Of a stretch of DNA of 64,000 bases, positions 16,205 to 24,501 are shown piece after piece. Each line of letters begins with the position of its first letter. Positions within the stretch are counted from its first letter, which is position 1. The position numbers and the translations under genes are program-made. The notes beneath the pieces were generated by a model that saw only the letters and a program-made list of their open reading frames with translations, was not told the DNA's origin and did not search any database. Origin of the DNA: Pseudomonas putida. GTDB lineage: Bacteria > Pseudomonadota > Gammaproteobacteria > Pseudomonadales > Pseudomonadaceae. Location: contig NZ_MNAH01000010.1 in NCBI RefSeq assembly GCF_001976065.1, forward strand, positions 1 to 64,000, in the 5' to 3' direction.

Positions 16205-18078
16205 GTGAGAGCATTTCTGAAGAACTGCCCTGGACGCTCATCACCACTCAGCCTGACGATGTACGTGAGCTTTCCGACTTAGAGCGCAACAAGTTGATCA
16301 TCGCCGCAATCCAGGTCGATCGACAATGGGTGATCCTGAGCTGCTATGGCGATGACATTTGGCAACTCGACAGCTTGCCTAGTAACGTTCCGCTAAATAA
16401 GAGACAGGTGAATTTCGGAACTATGCCGCCGCCATTTCGAGCGGTGATGAAGGCGATTTTATATCGCTATATAAGACGAGGTCGTAGCGGTGCGGAACGA
16501 CCCAGGGGAGCGACGATTCGTCAGCTCTTTAGAGTTGCGTTACCATTCTTGCGACACTTAGAGAAGCTTAAAATTGAGCGTTTAGGTGCAGTAACGCCTA
16601 TGATCGCCGCAACCTATGTGGCGACCTGCAAGGCTCATAGACACGCCAGATCTGGTAAGCCGCTCACGATAGGAACGTTGCGTGCGCGTTACCTTGCGGT
16701 AGAGGCGATATATGAACTAAGCCAGTACACCGGCGAACAGATGCAGCATCCATGGCCCGACACATCTGCACAGGCAATGGCGGGAACTATGGGTATGGTC
16801 ACTGGGGGCAAAACGCCTCTGATCCCCGATGACACGTTCTGCACCTTGTTCGAGCATGCCCATCGACAGGTGGAACGCGGCAATCTATTGCTCGACCTCC
16901 GTGATGATTTGGACGCAATCGAATCGGGGCGTAAACGCCTAACTGCCAGCGGTATAGATTGGAAAAAAAATCGTTTTTTGGATAACGTGGGCTGGGAGGG
17001 AGGCCTGAAAACATTCAGCAAGTCGCTGATAACCCTTCGCACGGCCTGCTACATAGTGTTAGCAAGTACCTCAGGCTGTCGTAATCACGAGTTAGCCAAC
17101 CTACAGTCGGGAACACACCACCGCAGTGAGGACGACAATGGCACCATTTATCACTGGATGCGTTCTGAGTCTGAAAAGACCGATGAAGGAATCCACGACT
17201 GGATGATCCCGGAGGCCGCAGTGCGTGCTCTGCGCATCATTGAGCGCTGGTCTGCCCCCTACCAAGCGATGATCGCCGGCGAAATCATCCAGCGACGACG
17301 CATCAACCCGCACGACCCAAAAATCGCAGAGGCTTACCAACATCGCCACGCCCTCTTTCTGGGCGTGAATCCACGTGAGAATAACAAAGTCCGCACGCTT
17401 TCCCTCGATTCTTGGCACACCAAACTCAATGAATTTAGAAAGGATTGTGGGTTGACCTGGAAACTCGGCAGCCATCAATTTCGACGCAAATTCGCAAACT
17501 ACGCGGCGCACAGTCGCTTTGGCGACCTGCGCTACCTCAAGGAACATTATGCTCACTGGTCGCTGGACATGACCCTGGGTTACGCCATGGATGACGGCTG
17601 GGGTCAACATCTGGATCTTGACCTGTACATGGAAATCCAAGGGGAGCTGGAAGATATCAAGCTCGGCGTCGTCGACAACTGGATGGGAGATGAATCTTTA
17701 GCCGGAGGCTACGGGCGCGCAATCAAGGGATGGCAGCGAGAGCCAGAAAATCTGCTGATCTACAAGGATCACTCCTCTATGCTGAAGTCCATCTCTGAGA
17801 GCACAGCTATCCGCAGCAATGGACATGCTTGGTGTACGGCAGACAATGACGGCTGCGTCGGTAATACCCTTGAGCGCTCTCGCTGCACTGGCTGTGACCA
17901 CTCAGTGATCGGACGTGCCCATGCACCCTTCTATCAGCGACTCTACGATGAGCTTAAAGAGCTGCTTCACTGCAAAGACATTGGTGAGGGAGGTCGCCAA
18001 CGCGTTGAGCGCGACCTCAACCGCTGCCGAGACGTATTGCTACAACTGGGCATGCCTCCGGAGACTCTGACTGCATGA
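16201..18078 (+). CDS. ginC: Tyrosine recombinase GinC-type integrase
   Basis: 625 residues, the largest of the three. Catalytic positions are Arg294 in SGCRNHELANL, His425 and Arg428 in GSHQFRRKFANY, His452 in AHWSLDMTLGY and Tyr461. After the catalytic domain there is a cysteine cluster (Cys545, 552, 562, 565, in WCTADNDGC and RCTGCDH), a likely zinc-binding knuckle. Overlaps of 4 bases with both ginB and ginD show a single operon. Size and tail resemble TnpB of Tn554-like elements. Confidence 0.87.
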   Translation: MSESISEELPWTLITTQPDDVRELSDLERNKLIIAAIQVDRQWVILSCYGDDIWQLDSLPSNVPLNKRQVNFGTMPPPFRAVMKAILYRYIRRGRSGAERPRGATIRQLFRVALPFLRHLEKLKIERLGAVTPMIAATYVATCKAHRHARSGKPLTIGTLRARYLAVEAIYELSQYTGEQMQHPWPDTSAQAMAGTMGMVTGGKTPLIPDDTFCTLFEHAHRQVERGNLLLDLRDDLDAIESGRKRLTASGIDWKKNRFLDNVGWEGGLKTFSKSLITLRTACYIVLASTSGCRNHELANLQSGTHHRSEDDNGTIYHWMRSESEKTDEGIHDWMIPEAAVRALRIIERWSAPYQAMIAGEIIQRRRINPHDPKIAEAYQHRHALFLGVNPRENNKVRTLSLDSWHTKLNEFRKDCGLTWKLGSHQFRRKFANYAAHSRFGDLRYLKEHYAHWSLDMTLGYAMDDGWGQHLDLDLYMEIQGELEDIKLGVVDNWMGDESLAGGYGRAIKGWQREPENLLIYKDHSSMLKSISESTAIRSNGHAWCTADNDGCVGNTLERSRCTGCDHSVIGRAHAPFYQRLYDELKELLHCKDIGEGGRQRVERDLNRCRDVLLQLGMPPETLTA

Positions 18079-18503
18079 ATACTAAGGAGAAATCAGCCAA
18101 CTACAAGCCTGCCGTGGATCGAGAAAAGGATCTCAAGCTGGCCATCTACCGTATCGAGAGCGGACGCGCTCGTACTAAAGCAACCAAATTGAGCATCGCT
18201 GCCGTTGCTCGCGAGGCCTGCGTGTCGCCGGCGTTGATCCACAATCACTACCCGGTAATTGCAGAGGCCATACGGGAGAAGCAGGGTCGATCCAGCCGCG
18301 CCATGCGAGATGTCAAACATCAAGATTTGATCGCTGAACGCCAAAAGTCTGCAGGCTACCGTCAGGAGATTGAGGAGCTTCGTAGAAAGCTCGCTAGCAT
18401 TGCATCCATCAATGAGGTGCTGCTGGATGAGAACCAGGGTCTCAAGGCTAAACTGAAAGAACGAAACGTTGTTGAACTGACTTCCTCAAAGTCGCCTAGA
18501 TAG
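18075..18503 (+). CDS. ginD: GinD / TnpC-like (DUF6262-type) accessory protein
   Basis: 142 residues. The N-terminal half holds a helix-turn-helix (LSIAAVAREACVSPALIHNH, TetR-like first helices) and the C-terminal half a coiled coil (heptads in EIEELRRKLASIASINEVLL and onward). This matches the small DNA-binding helper of three-integrase elements (GinD, TnpC of Tn554). It overlaps ginC by 4 bases and ends the operon. It probably brings the recombinases to the ends or controls directionality. Confidence 0.82.
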   Translation: MNTKEKSANYKPAVDREKDLKLAIYRIESGRARTKATKLSIAAVAREACVSPALIHNHYPVIAEAIREKQGRSSRAMRDVKHQDLIAERQKSAGYRQEIEELRRKLASIASINEVLLDENQGLKAKLKERNVVELTSSKSPR

Positions 18504-18821
18504 GTCTCTTATCTTCGACGACCGCCATTCATCTGCAGCCCCCAAAAAAACCAAAAATGTTAAATCAGGTAAGTGCTTGATTCATTGAAAACAAATCGTT
18601 TCTAACAGTTAAAAAAGGCACCAAATGATCGATTTGGTTCAAAGAAGCCTCATGGATAGGTCGGGTTTGCATGGTGTGCAAAGCTCTTGTACCAGAGCCT
18701 GTGCATCGAGCGTGAGTTATAAGTAGGAAGCCCCGATGAACGACGGTGACGCACTGAAAAAGCGCAAGCGGTCGCTTGTAGCAAAGATTTCAGCACCACT
18801 CCAAATGCATAGGAGCTTGGC
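18504..18821. other. AT-rich intergenic stretch after ginD
   Basis: 318 bases between ginD and the DUF2971 gene. It contains the 53-bp repeat copy at 18559-18611 and a poly-A-rich flank. A possible 52-codon ORF begins at 18736 behind an AGGAAG site, but it runs into the next gene in another frame and has no recognisable domain, so it is not called. No terminator with a clear T tract was found. Confidence 0.6.
18559..18611 (+). repeat. Copy A of a 53-bp imperfect direct repeat (island-end-like sequence)
   Basis: Aligned without gaps to 49599-49651 at the right island end, 39 of 53 bases match, including the shared core AGGTAAGTG followed two bases later by TGATT and closing TAAC(A/T)GTTA. Beyond base 53, with one gap, the similarity continues as AAGGCACC against AAGGCTCC. 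It begins 55 bases after the ginD stop. Confidence 0.75.
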
Positions 18822-19574
18822 ATGCCGACCAACGAAATGCTCAGAAGTGAATGGATCTCAGCAGGCTATAAATCAGACATGGGAAGCGCGATAGCCTGCC
18901 GTCCACCAGCTAATCGCTCGACGATTCGCCTGTACAACCTCACCAGCGTCAAACACGCTATCAGCAACATAGAAAATCGGCGCATCAAAGTCTCTCGCTT
19001 TGCTGATCTGAATGACCCCTTCGAGCTGCTTGCTGCGAACTTCAAAGAACACAAGACGCGCCAGGTCGTGAGAAACTGGAAAGATAAAAGCCATTCGCTA
19101 ATGGGCTTACTGTGTTTCGCTGGAGACTGGTCAGAGCCGGTGATGTGGAGTCACTACGCCGAAAAGCACACAGGAATCTGTTTGGGCTTTGACGTCAACC
19201 GCAGCACGGTTCAGCAGGTCAGCTACCAAGACGATCGAGTCCTTGATGCACTTCACCCAACATCAACCCCAGACAATCTGAGCGAAGAACTGCAACAACA
19301 GTTGCTGTGCACCAAGTCCGGAGGATGGCGGTATGAGGAAGAGTTCCGTCGATTCGTGAGCTTGAATGATGCCCCCTTGGAAGGTCCGTTTCATTTCTGG
19401 CCAATCAGTGACGATATCCAACTGGCGGAGGTGATCCTCGGACCACTATGCGAGGAGCCCCTCGAATCCGTAAGGCAGAAAGTTAAACTGCACTTTCCCA
19501 ACGCAGTTGTATTTAAAGCCAGGCTGGCATTCCAATCGTTCAAAGTCGTGCCAGACGCGCGCACGGTTTTCTAA
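18822..19574 (+). CDS. DUF2971 domain protein
   Basis: 250 residues. Family blocks are visible: IRLYNLTSVKHAISNIENR, VSRFADLNDPFELLA (the NDPFE signature), LLCFAGDWSEPVMWSHYAEK and TGICLGFDV. An AGGAG site sits upstream of the ATG. DUF2971 proteins have no settled biochemical role but are common in genomic and defence islands. It is the first cargo gene after the gin operon, with a KAP NTPase gene 76 bases downstream in the same direction. Confidence 0.85.
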   Translation: MPTNEMLRSEWISAGYKSDMGSAIACRPPANRSTIRLYNLTSVKHAISNIENRRIKVSRFADLNDPFELLAANFKEHKTRQVVRNWKDKSHSLMGLLCFAGDWSEPVMWSHYAEKHTGICLGFDVNRSTVQQVSYQDDRVLDALHPTSTPDNLSEELQQQLLCTKSGGWRYEEEFRRFVSLNDAPLEGPFHFWPISDDIQLAEVILGPLCEEPLESVRQKVKLHFPNAVVFKARLAFQSFKVVPDARTVF

Positions 19575-19650
19575 GAACCGGAGACTTGGCCGCCAATGCC
19601 GTTCAGAACACCATCAAATTCGCCCCGAAGTCCATGGTAAGGAAATCAAC

Positions 19651-21912
19651 ATGGAAGATTTACGGTTTGCCGATGATCGGCCAATCGCCAAGCACCAACA
19701 GGATCTCCTCGGCCGATCTGGGTTTGCCAAGAGCCTATCTGAAACCATTACTAGCTGGAAAGACCAGGAAAGTCTGGTAATTGCGCTAATGGGGGCTTGG
19801 GGCAGTGGCAAAAGTTCGATCAAGAATCTGGTCATTGAGGACTTCAAAAATGTTCCCGGACATGAAGTCATCGAATTCAATCCCTGGGAGTGGGCCGGCC
19901 AAGAGAAACTCAGCGCGACTTTTTTCGACGAGGTCTCGCTAACCATTCAGCGAAAGGACAAGAGCAAAGCAGGCAAGCAACTGGCCAAAGCTCTGCGACG
20001 ATATGGACGGCGGATCAACACCGGCGCGGCAGTGGTCGATGGCATGACCAAATATTTACCTGTCCTTCTCGGGTCAGCACTGGTCACAAGCTATGTCAGC
20101 AGTTGGGTCGCAAACCCAATGGCGGAGACAGTACTGCATTACATCAGCGGCCTCTCGGCGTTAGCGGCAGTCCCGGCATTGCTCAAGAAAGTTTCCAAGT
20201 TTCTGCAGGAGCTGGCCGACAGCACGGACAAGACGGCCAAGGATGAGGAGCTTACCCTGAGTGAAATTCGCGGTGAAATATCCACTTTGCTAGCCAAGCG
20301 AGCTCATCCGTTACTGATCGTGATGGATGACATTGATCGCTTGGCATCGGATCAAATGAAGGCCCTGTTCCAGCTGGTCAAGGGCAACATGCAATTTCCC
20401 AACGTAGTGTTTCTCTTGTTATTTCAACGCGATGTCGTTGAGGAAGGGCTCCAGCGAGCCGGATTCAACGGAGCCGAGTACCTTAAAAAAATCATCCAGG
20501 TGCCATTCAGCGTCCCGGCTTTTCCCGCCCCGAGCCTGGAAACTGTGCTTTTTCAACGCTTGGATTCGGTCCTTGCCGCTGAACCGCAATTGGGCGCAAG
20601 TTTCGACTCAAACTACTGGGCAGGTGTATACCGACACGGAATGAAACCGTTTTTCCATAACTTACGGGATGTTTACCGCTACACATCCACGCTCGCGTTC
20701 CACTGCAGATTGTTACGCGGTGGAGACGTGGCGGAGATCAATTCCGTGGATCTGTTTGCCTTGGAGTGCTTGCGGGTCTTCGCACCGTCTAGCTACGGAG
20801 CAATAGCGCAAAGTAAAGAGTTGCTAACCGGTAACCTGTCGGCCATGTCCCAAAAACCAAGCGAAAAGGAACGTATCGCAGGGCTGATTCAGCGGATCGT
20901 GGAGAAGTCGCCGCTTGAAAGTCGAGCAGGCGTTGAGCAGACGCTCCAACTTCTGTTTCCGAATCTAGACTGGGTATTCAAGAACACCACATACAGCGGA
21001 TCCACGCAGATGCGGTGGATACGCGAATCCAGGGTGTGCTGCGGCGACTTCTTTGACCGTTACTTTGAGTTAGGGCTGCCAACCGAGGAAGTGTCCAACT
21101 CGTTGTTACACTTCTTATTCCAACGGTTGACCGATGCGCAGCAATTTTGCGACGCGTTGCTTGATTGTGACGATGCACGACAGAAGTCAATTTTGGACCG
21201 ACTGGAGTCCCGGATTGAGGAGTTTCCGCTCGACCAATCTGAAGCCGTTATCGAAACGCTTCTGAAGGCTGGCGAAACCGTGAGAGGAGGCGAGTCATCC
21301 ATGACGTTCCTGTCTGCACAAGTCCAGACGTTCCGCTTGCTATTGTTCTTCCTACGGCGTCACAGCGAACCCACTGTTCGCAGTGAACATCTGTTACACG
21401 CCTTCGAACAAATCAAAGGTTTTGCCGTTCTCGAACATCTCCTGATGTCGGAGTCCTCTGCCCGGGGAAAGTCGGATATCACCGATCTAGATGATGCGGG
21501 CTTCGAAGCGCTAAAACAGGCATTTGCTAAGGCGCTATTGACGCACGCAGACCAGGCCCCCAATGACTTCATCACGCACTGGAACTTTGTTTCCTATGTG
21601 TATCGGTTAAATCAGTTTGCAGACGGAGCGGGGAAAAAGTGGGTCAACCATCATGTCACGACATTGGAGCGATTTCTGCTGCTGGCTCGCTCAGTCGTAG
21701 AAAAGAGTATGTCATCCAGCGGCGGGGTTTCGTCCATCACTTATTTTGTGCGTAGCTCGATGCTTGACGACTTGTTGGGAATCGAAGCATGCAAAGTATG
21801 GCTTGCTCAAGTCAACCGAACCACGCTGAGCGGACCTGAAAAACAAGCCATTGAGCTCATCGATGACACAATGGGAAGCTACGAGCGGGGCGAGAAGTCG
21901 AACCATTATTGA
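19651..21912 (+). CDS. KAP-family P-loop NTPase
   Basis: 753 residues. Walker A is GAWGSGKSS (about 48-56); Walker B is LLIVMDDIDRLAS with Asp226/Asp227. Between them, residues about 134-178 hold two hydrophobic segments, the membrane insertion typical of KAP NTPases (named from Kidins220/ARMS and the F-plasmid phage-exclusion protein PifA). PxxxFxxNLRDVYRY-like sequence (FFHNLRDVYRYTS) follows, as expected for the STAND-like lid. The start at 651 of this kb block is chosen for its AAGGA site; the frame is open upstream inside the DUF2971 gene. The C-terminal half has no recognised domain. Likely role: membrane-linked defence effector or sensor, by family precedent. Confidence 0.88.
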   Translation: MEDLRFADDRPIAKHQQDLLGRSGFAKSLSETITSWKDQESLVIALMGAWGSGKSSIKNLVIEDFKNVPGHEVIEFNPWEWAGQEKLSATFFDEVSLTIQRKDKSKAGKQLAKALRRYGRRINTGAAVVDGMTKYLPVLLGSALVTSYVSSWVANPMAETVLHYISGLSALAAVPALLKKVSKFLQELADSTDKTAKDEELTLSEIRGEISTLLAKRAHPLLIVMDDIDRLASDQMKALFQLVKGNMQFPNVVFLLLFQRDVVEEGLQRAGFNGAEYLKKIIQVPFSVPAFPAPSLETVLFQRLDSVLAAEPQLGASFDSNYWAGVYRHGMKPFFHNLRDVYRYTSTLAFHCRLLRGGDVAEINSVDLFALECLRVFAPSSYGAIAQSKELLTGNLSAMSQKPSEKERIAGLIQRIVEKSPLESRAGVEQTLQLLFPNLDWVFKNTTYSGSTQMRWIRESRVCCGDFFDRYFELGLPTEEVSNSLLHFLFQRLTDAQQFCDALLDCDDARQKSILDRLESRIEEFPLDQSEAVIETLLKAGETVRGGESSMTFLSAQVQTFRLLLFFLRRHSEPTVRSEHLLHAFEQIKGFAVLEHLLMSESSARGKSDITDLDDAGFEALKQAFAKALLTHADQAPNDFITHWNFVSYVYRLNQFADGAGKKWVNHHVTTLERFLLLARSVVEKSMSSSGGVSSITYFVRSSMLDDLLGIEACKVWLAQVNRTTLSGPEKQAIELIDDTMGSYERGEKSNHY

Positions 21913-21933
21913 GTCCGAGCCAAAGGTGGTGCC

Positions 21934-22383
21934 ATGCTTACTAATGTAATGGGCGTAGAGATTTATCACTCGTACCGAAATCGACTGGAACGTTTACTTG
22001 GTATCCCCAGCAGCGCGTCGGATCAGGACATTCATGAGTTGATCGAGGCCGGCTTCCCGTCTGCCAAGCTAAAGGAACTCTGCGACCTCGGAACGATAAC
22101 TCCGTCAACGCGCGATCAAATCACCAAGCCTCAAACTTTGACGGTCAAAGTGGCCCACAGCGAGCGGCTCAATTTGCGAGAGAGTGATCAGTTGTTCAGA
22201 TATGTACACATCACCGCCATGGCCCAGGTGCTTTTTGGAGACGAAATCAAAGCCAGGCGATGGCTATCGAAGTCCAACGACAGGCTTGCAGGTAGTAAAC
22301 CGTTAGACATGCTCTCCACCTTCCCTGGTATGAGACAGGTTGAGATGATATTGGTCAAAGTGGCTGAGACGTCCGCGTTTTGA
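21934..22383 (+). CDS. DUF2384 (MbcA/ParS-type antitoxin) protein without adjacent toxin
   Basis: 149 residues. The C-terminal block from about residue 90, with AQVLFGDEIKARRWLSKSND and PLDMLSTFPGMRQVEMIL, is the DUF2384 antitoxin fold that normally binds a RES-domain toxin. The N-terminal part (DIHELIEAGFPSAKLKELCD) resembles the Xre-like helix region of such antitoxins. AAAGGTGG precedes the start. No RES toxin gene follows: the next gene is convergent. It lies 21 bases after the KAP gene, suggesting co-transcription, so it may serve that module instead of a toxin. Confidence 0.82.
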   Translation: MLTNVMGVEIYHSYRNRLERLLGIPSSASDQDIHELIEAGFPSAKLKELCDLGTITPSTRDQITKPQTLTVKVAHSERLNLRESDQLFRYVHITAMAQVLFGDEIKARRWLSKSNDRLAGSKPLDMLSTFPGMRQVEMILVKVAETSAF

Positions 22384-22420
22384 CGCGAGGAGAAACATGA
22401 AAATGCGCATAGCCCTACGC

Positions 22421-22780
22421 TCACCAGTCGCTGCTGTTGCTCTTTCTTGATTGAGCAACTGCAGCTTCGTCGGGGGCGCTGCGTCGACCGGATGCGCGTT
22501 GTCGTTTTTTGCCTTCCATGCGCAAGACTTGTATTGGACTGGGCAGGACCTCTTCCACCAATGAACTCAGACGCTCCATTTCGCCGATGGCCCGCAAAAC
22601 AGCGATCAGGTTGATCAAGGTGCCTTTGCCCTGGCTAAGTAACAGATGCAACGTCTGACGGCTGATCGCGGCATTTTGGGCCACCGTTTCCAGGCTGATG
22701 TTGTTCCTCAAGCGTAGGGTTTGAATACGTGCCCCTACAGTAGCGGCGAGGACTTGATCTGTTTGAGCTCGAAGCCGCAT
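22421..22780 (-). CDS. HipB-like XRE transcriptional regulator, orphan
   Basis: 119 residues with an XRE helix-turn-helix (LETVAQNAAISRQTLHLLLS) followed by a linker SPIQVLRMEGKKRQRASGRR that resembles the regulators encoded directly before HipA-family kinase toxins. The ATG at 22780 is preferred over the upstream GTG because AAGGTGG lies just before it. No hipA follows in the direction of transcription: the gene is convergent with the DUF2384 gene 37 bases away. It is therefore probably a remnant or a stand-alone regulator. Confidence 0.8.
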   Translation of the reverse strand: MRLRAQTDQVLAATVGARIQTLRLRNNISLETVAQNAAISRQTLHLLLSQGKGTLINLIAVLRAIGEMERLSSLVEEVLPSPIQVLRMEGKKRQRASGRRSAPDEAAVAQSRKSNSSDW

Positions 22781-23232
22781 AGCGTCCACCTTACTAGACA
22801 CAAACCTTTATTTATGCACTTTACGTCATGAATTCTAGACACTATACGATAAACCCGAAACTTTGCCTTCGACGGTCATTCAAAAATAAAATGAAGTCAT
22901 AGATTTTATGAGTAGGCCAGCATGGCCGCCCCTTCAGAGGGTTTGCTATATCTCGTCGGGTCTATGAACCTTCCCATCATGCAACACTCCAGGTAGCATT
23001 CAAGGTTGCCTGAAAGCTTTTCCAGCACCGCCCGCAAGTCGTCCTATCGGCTCGTGCTCTGCTCCGAATTGCAATGCAGCATCAAGAAATCTGTGTGCTA
23101 CTTTCTTTGATCTGCATGCGTTCATATGCTGAACCTCGACCACGAACTGAGCTTTCAAGAACCACTTGCACGTTTTGACTTTTCGCCTTCCTTTCATAAC
23201 TGATCTCTTAAGTATCGGGCCTGCCCAACAGG
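22781..23232. other. Intergenic stretch between HipB-like and LssY_C lipoprotein genes
   Basis: About 450 bases of lower GC. A 65-codon minus-strand ORF (23000-23197, beginning MKGRRKVKTCKWFLKAQ) exists but has only a weak ribosome site and no known domain, so it is left as a possible small gene. The AT-rich part at 22800-22900 could contain the promoter of the HipB-like gene. Nothing else recognised. Confidence 0.5.
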
Positions 23233-24501
23233 TCACTTGCGGGCATCGTCGACCTCCTTGCGTACAGGCGATTCGCGCCGGTCCAGATACGGTTCCCAAT
23301 CGAGCAGCTCCACCTCCGACAGGCTGAGCGGCCGCGGCGCAAAGAACATGACCGCACGCAGACCATCGCTGAAGTAATGGGCGCCGCTGAAGGTCGTTCG
23401 CGATTGTGCCTGGGACACGGGACCGACGCCAGTAACGAACCCGAGCTTGTCCAGGCCGGCCGAATACATCATGTCCTGGATCAGCAAATTCCTCGCCTCA
23501 TCGACATCCTCATGCAAGACGAGGTCTTGCGCCTCGCGCGGTGCAAAGCGTCCGCCGATCGGTCTTGCGACCTGCGCGAGATACACGGAGCGACCTTCGA
23601 AGCGCATTGAGGTGAGCCACACACGCACCCAAGTCGCCGGCGCTCCGGCTTGCGATTGCTTGCGAACCACGCCATCGGGCATGCGGCCGAACACACGTTC
23701 GGCCGCATCCGCGGGAAGCGCGGCACGCCGGTAGCCGCGACGTACAAATGCGGCGGCGACATCGGCGAACTCGCCGACGAGAATCGCATTGATTGGATCG
23801 CCGGGCGCACTGCCGTTCGCGTCAGCGGCGCAACAGGGAAGGCGCTCCAACGCGGAACGCAACGCGGCCAGATCGTCATAGTCCTTGATCTCGGAACCCT
23901 GATGTTGGAACAAGCCTTCGGCAAACCATTTTTCCCCGGCATCGTCCGGCACCTGCAAGAAGAGGGAGAACGGGATCAGCGTCCTTCTCTGCAGCAGATC
24001 GATATTCAGCAACCGCGTAACGCGCTCCGGGTTGATGAACAGCACGCCCGCTTTCGTTTCGCCTGGCAGGACGGGATTCTTGAACCCCAGTTGGTCCAAG
24101 TGTTCATTGATGCGCGCGTTCGCTGCCGGGGCGAATATCCCGTGCATGGACCAGGCGACTTCGAGTGGCGAAAAATAGTCGGGATCGGTTCCCGGCCGCA
24201 GCAACATGAGCGGATCGGCAGTGCGGTTCTGGACTTCGACCCACACGGGCTGCACGCGGGTCTTGTCCAGCTCCACACCCAGCATGCGCCGCCGGTCGTC
24301 GGCACTGAGCACGGCGGCGCTGACGCGCACCTCGTGCTTGGTGGCCGTCTGCGCACGTTCACGCAATCCGACGGTACTGAAATCGGCAGGCGCCTGCCAG
24401 GTCGAACAAGCAACGGCGAGCGCAAGCATCGCTGCACAACCCAGGGTGTATAAGCCGCGCATTGCACATCGCAGATTATTCCCCGACGCCAAGCGGCTCA
24501 T
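23233..24501 (-). CDS. LssY C-terminal-domain lipoprotein (copy 1)
   Basis: 422 residues. A signal peptide ends at a lipobox AVAC; the internal Met14 gives a more typical signal start, but the first ATG overlaps the stop of the upstream paralogue (ATGA). The LssY_C-type region shows RTADPLMLLRPGTDPDYF, DPINAILVGEFADVAAAFVR, WVRVWLTSMRFEGRSVYLAQ and HEDVDEARNLLIQDMMYSAG. It is clearly paralogous to the neighbouring gene in the same block order. LssY_C proteins are of unknown function, predicted envelope-associated. Outer-membrane or periplasmic location is inferred from the lipobox. Confidence 0.78.
   Translation of the reverse strand: MSRLASGNNLRCAMRGLYTLGCAAMLALAVACSTWQAPADFSTVGLRERAQTATKHEVRVSAAVLSADDRRRMLGVELDKTRVQPVWVEVQNRTADPLMLLRPGTDPDYFSPLEVAWSMHGIFAPAANARINEHLDQLGFKNPVLPGETKAGVLFINPERVTRLLNIDLLQRRTLIPFSLFLQVPDDAGEKWFAEGLFQHQGSEIKDYDDLAALRSALERLPCCAADANGSAPGDPINAILVGEFADVAAAFVRRGYRRAALPADAAERVFGRMPDGVVRKQSQAGAPATWVRVWLTSMRFEGRSVYLAQVARPIGGRFAPREAQDLVLHEDVDEARNLLIQDMMYSAGLDKLGFVTGVGPVSQAQSRTTFSGAHYFSDGLRAVMFFAPRPLSLSEVELLDWEPYLDRRESPVRKEVDDARK

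Noticed and set aside
18736..18894. 52-codon ORF with an AGGAAG site before the DUF2971 gene
   Set aside because: It runs into that gene out of frame and has no similarity to anything recognised; probably chance.
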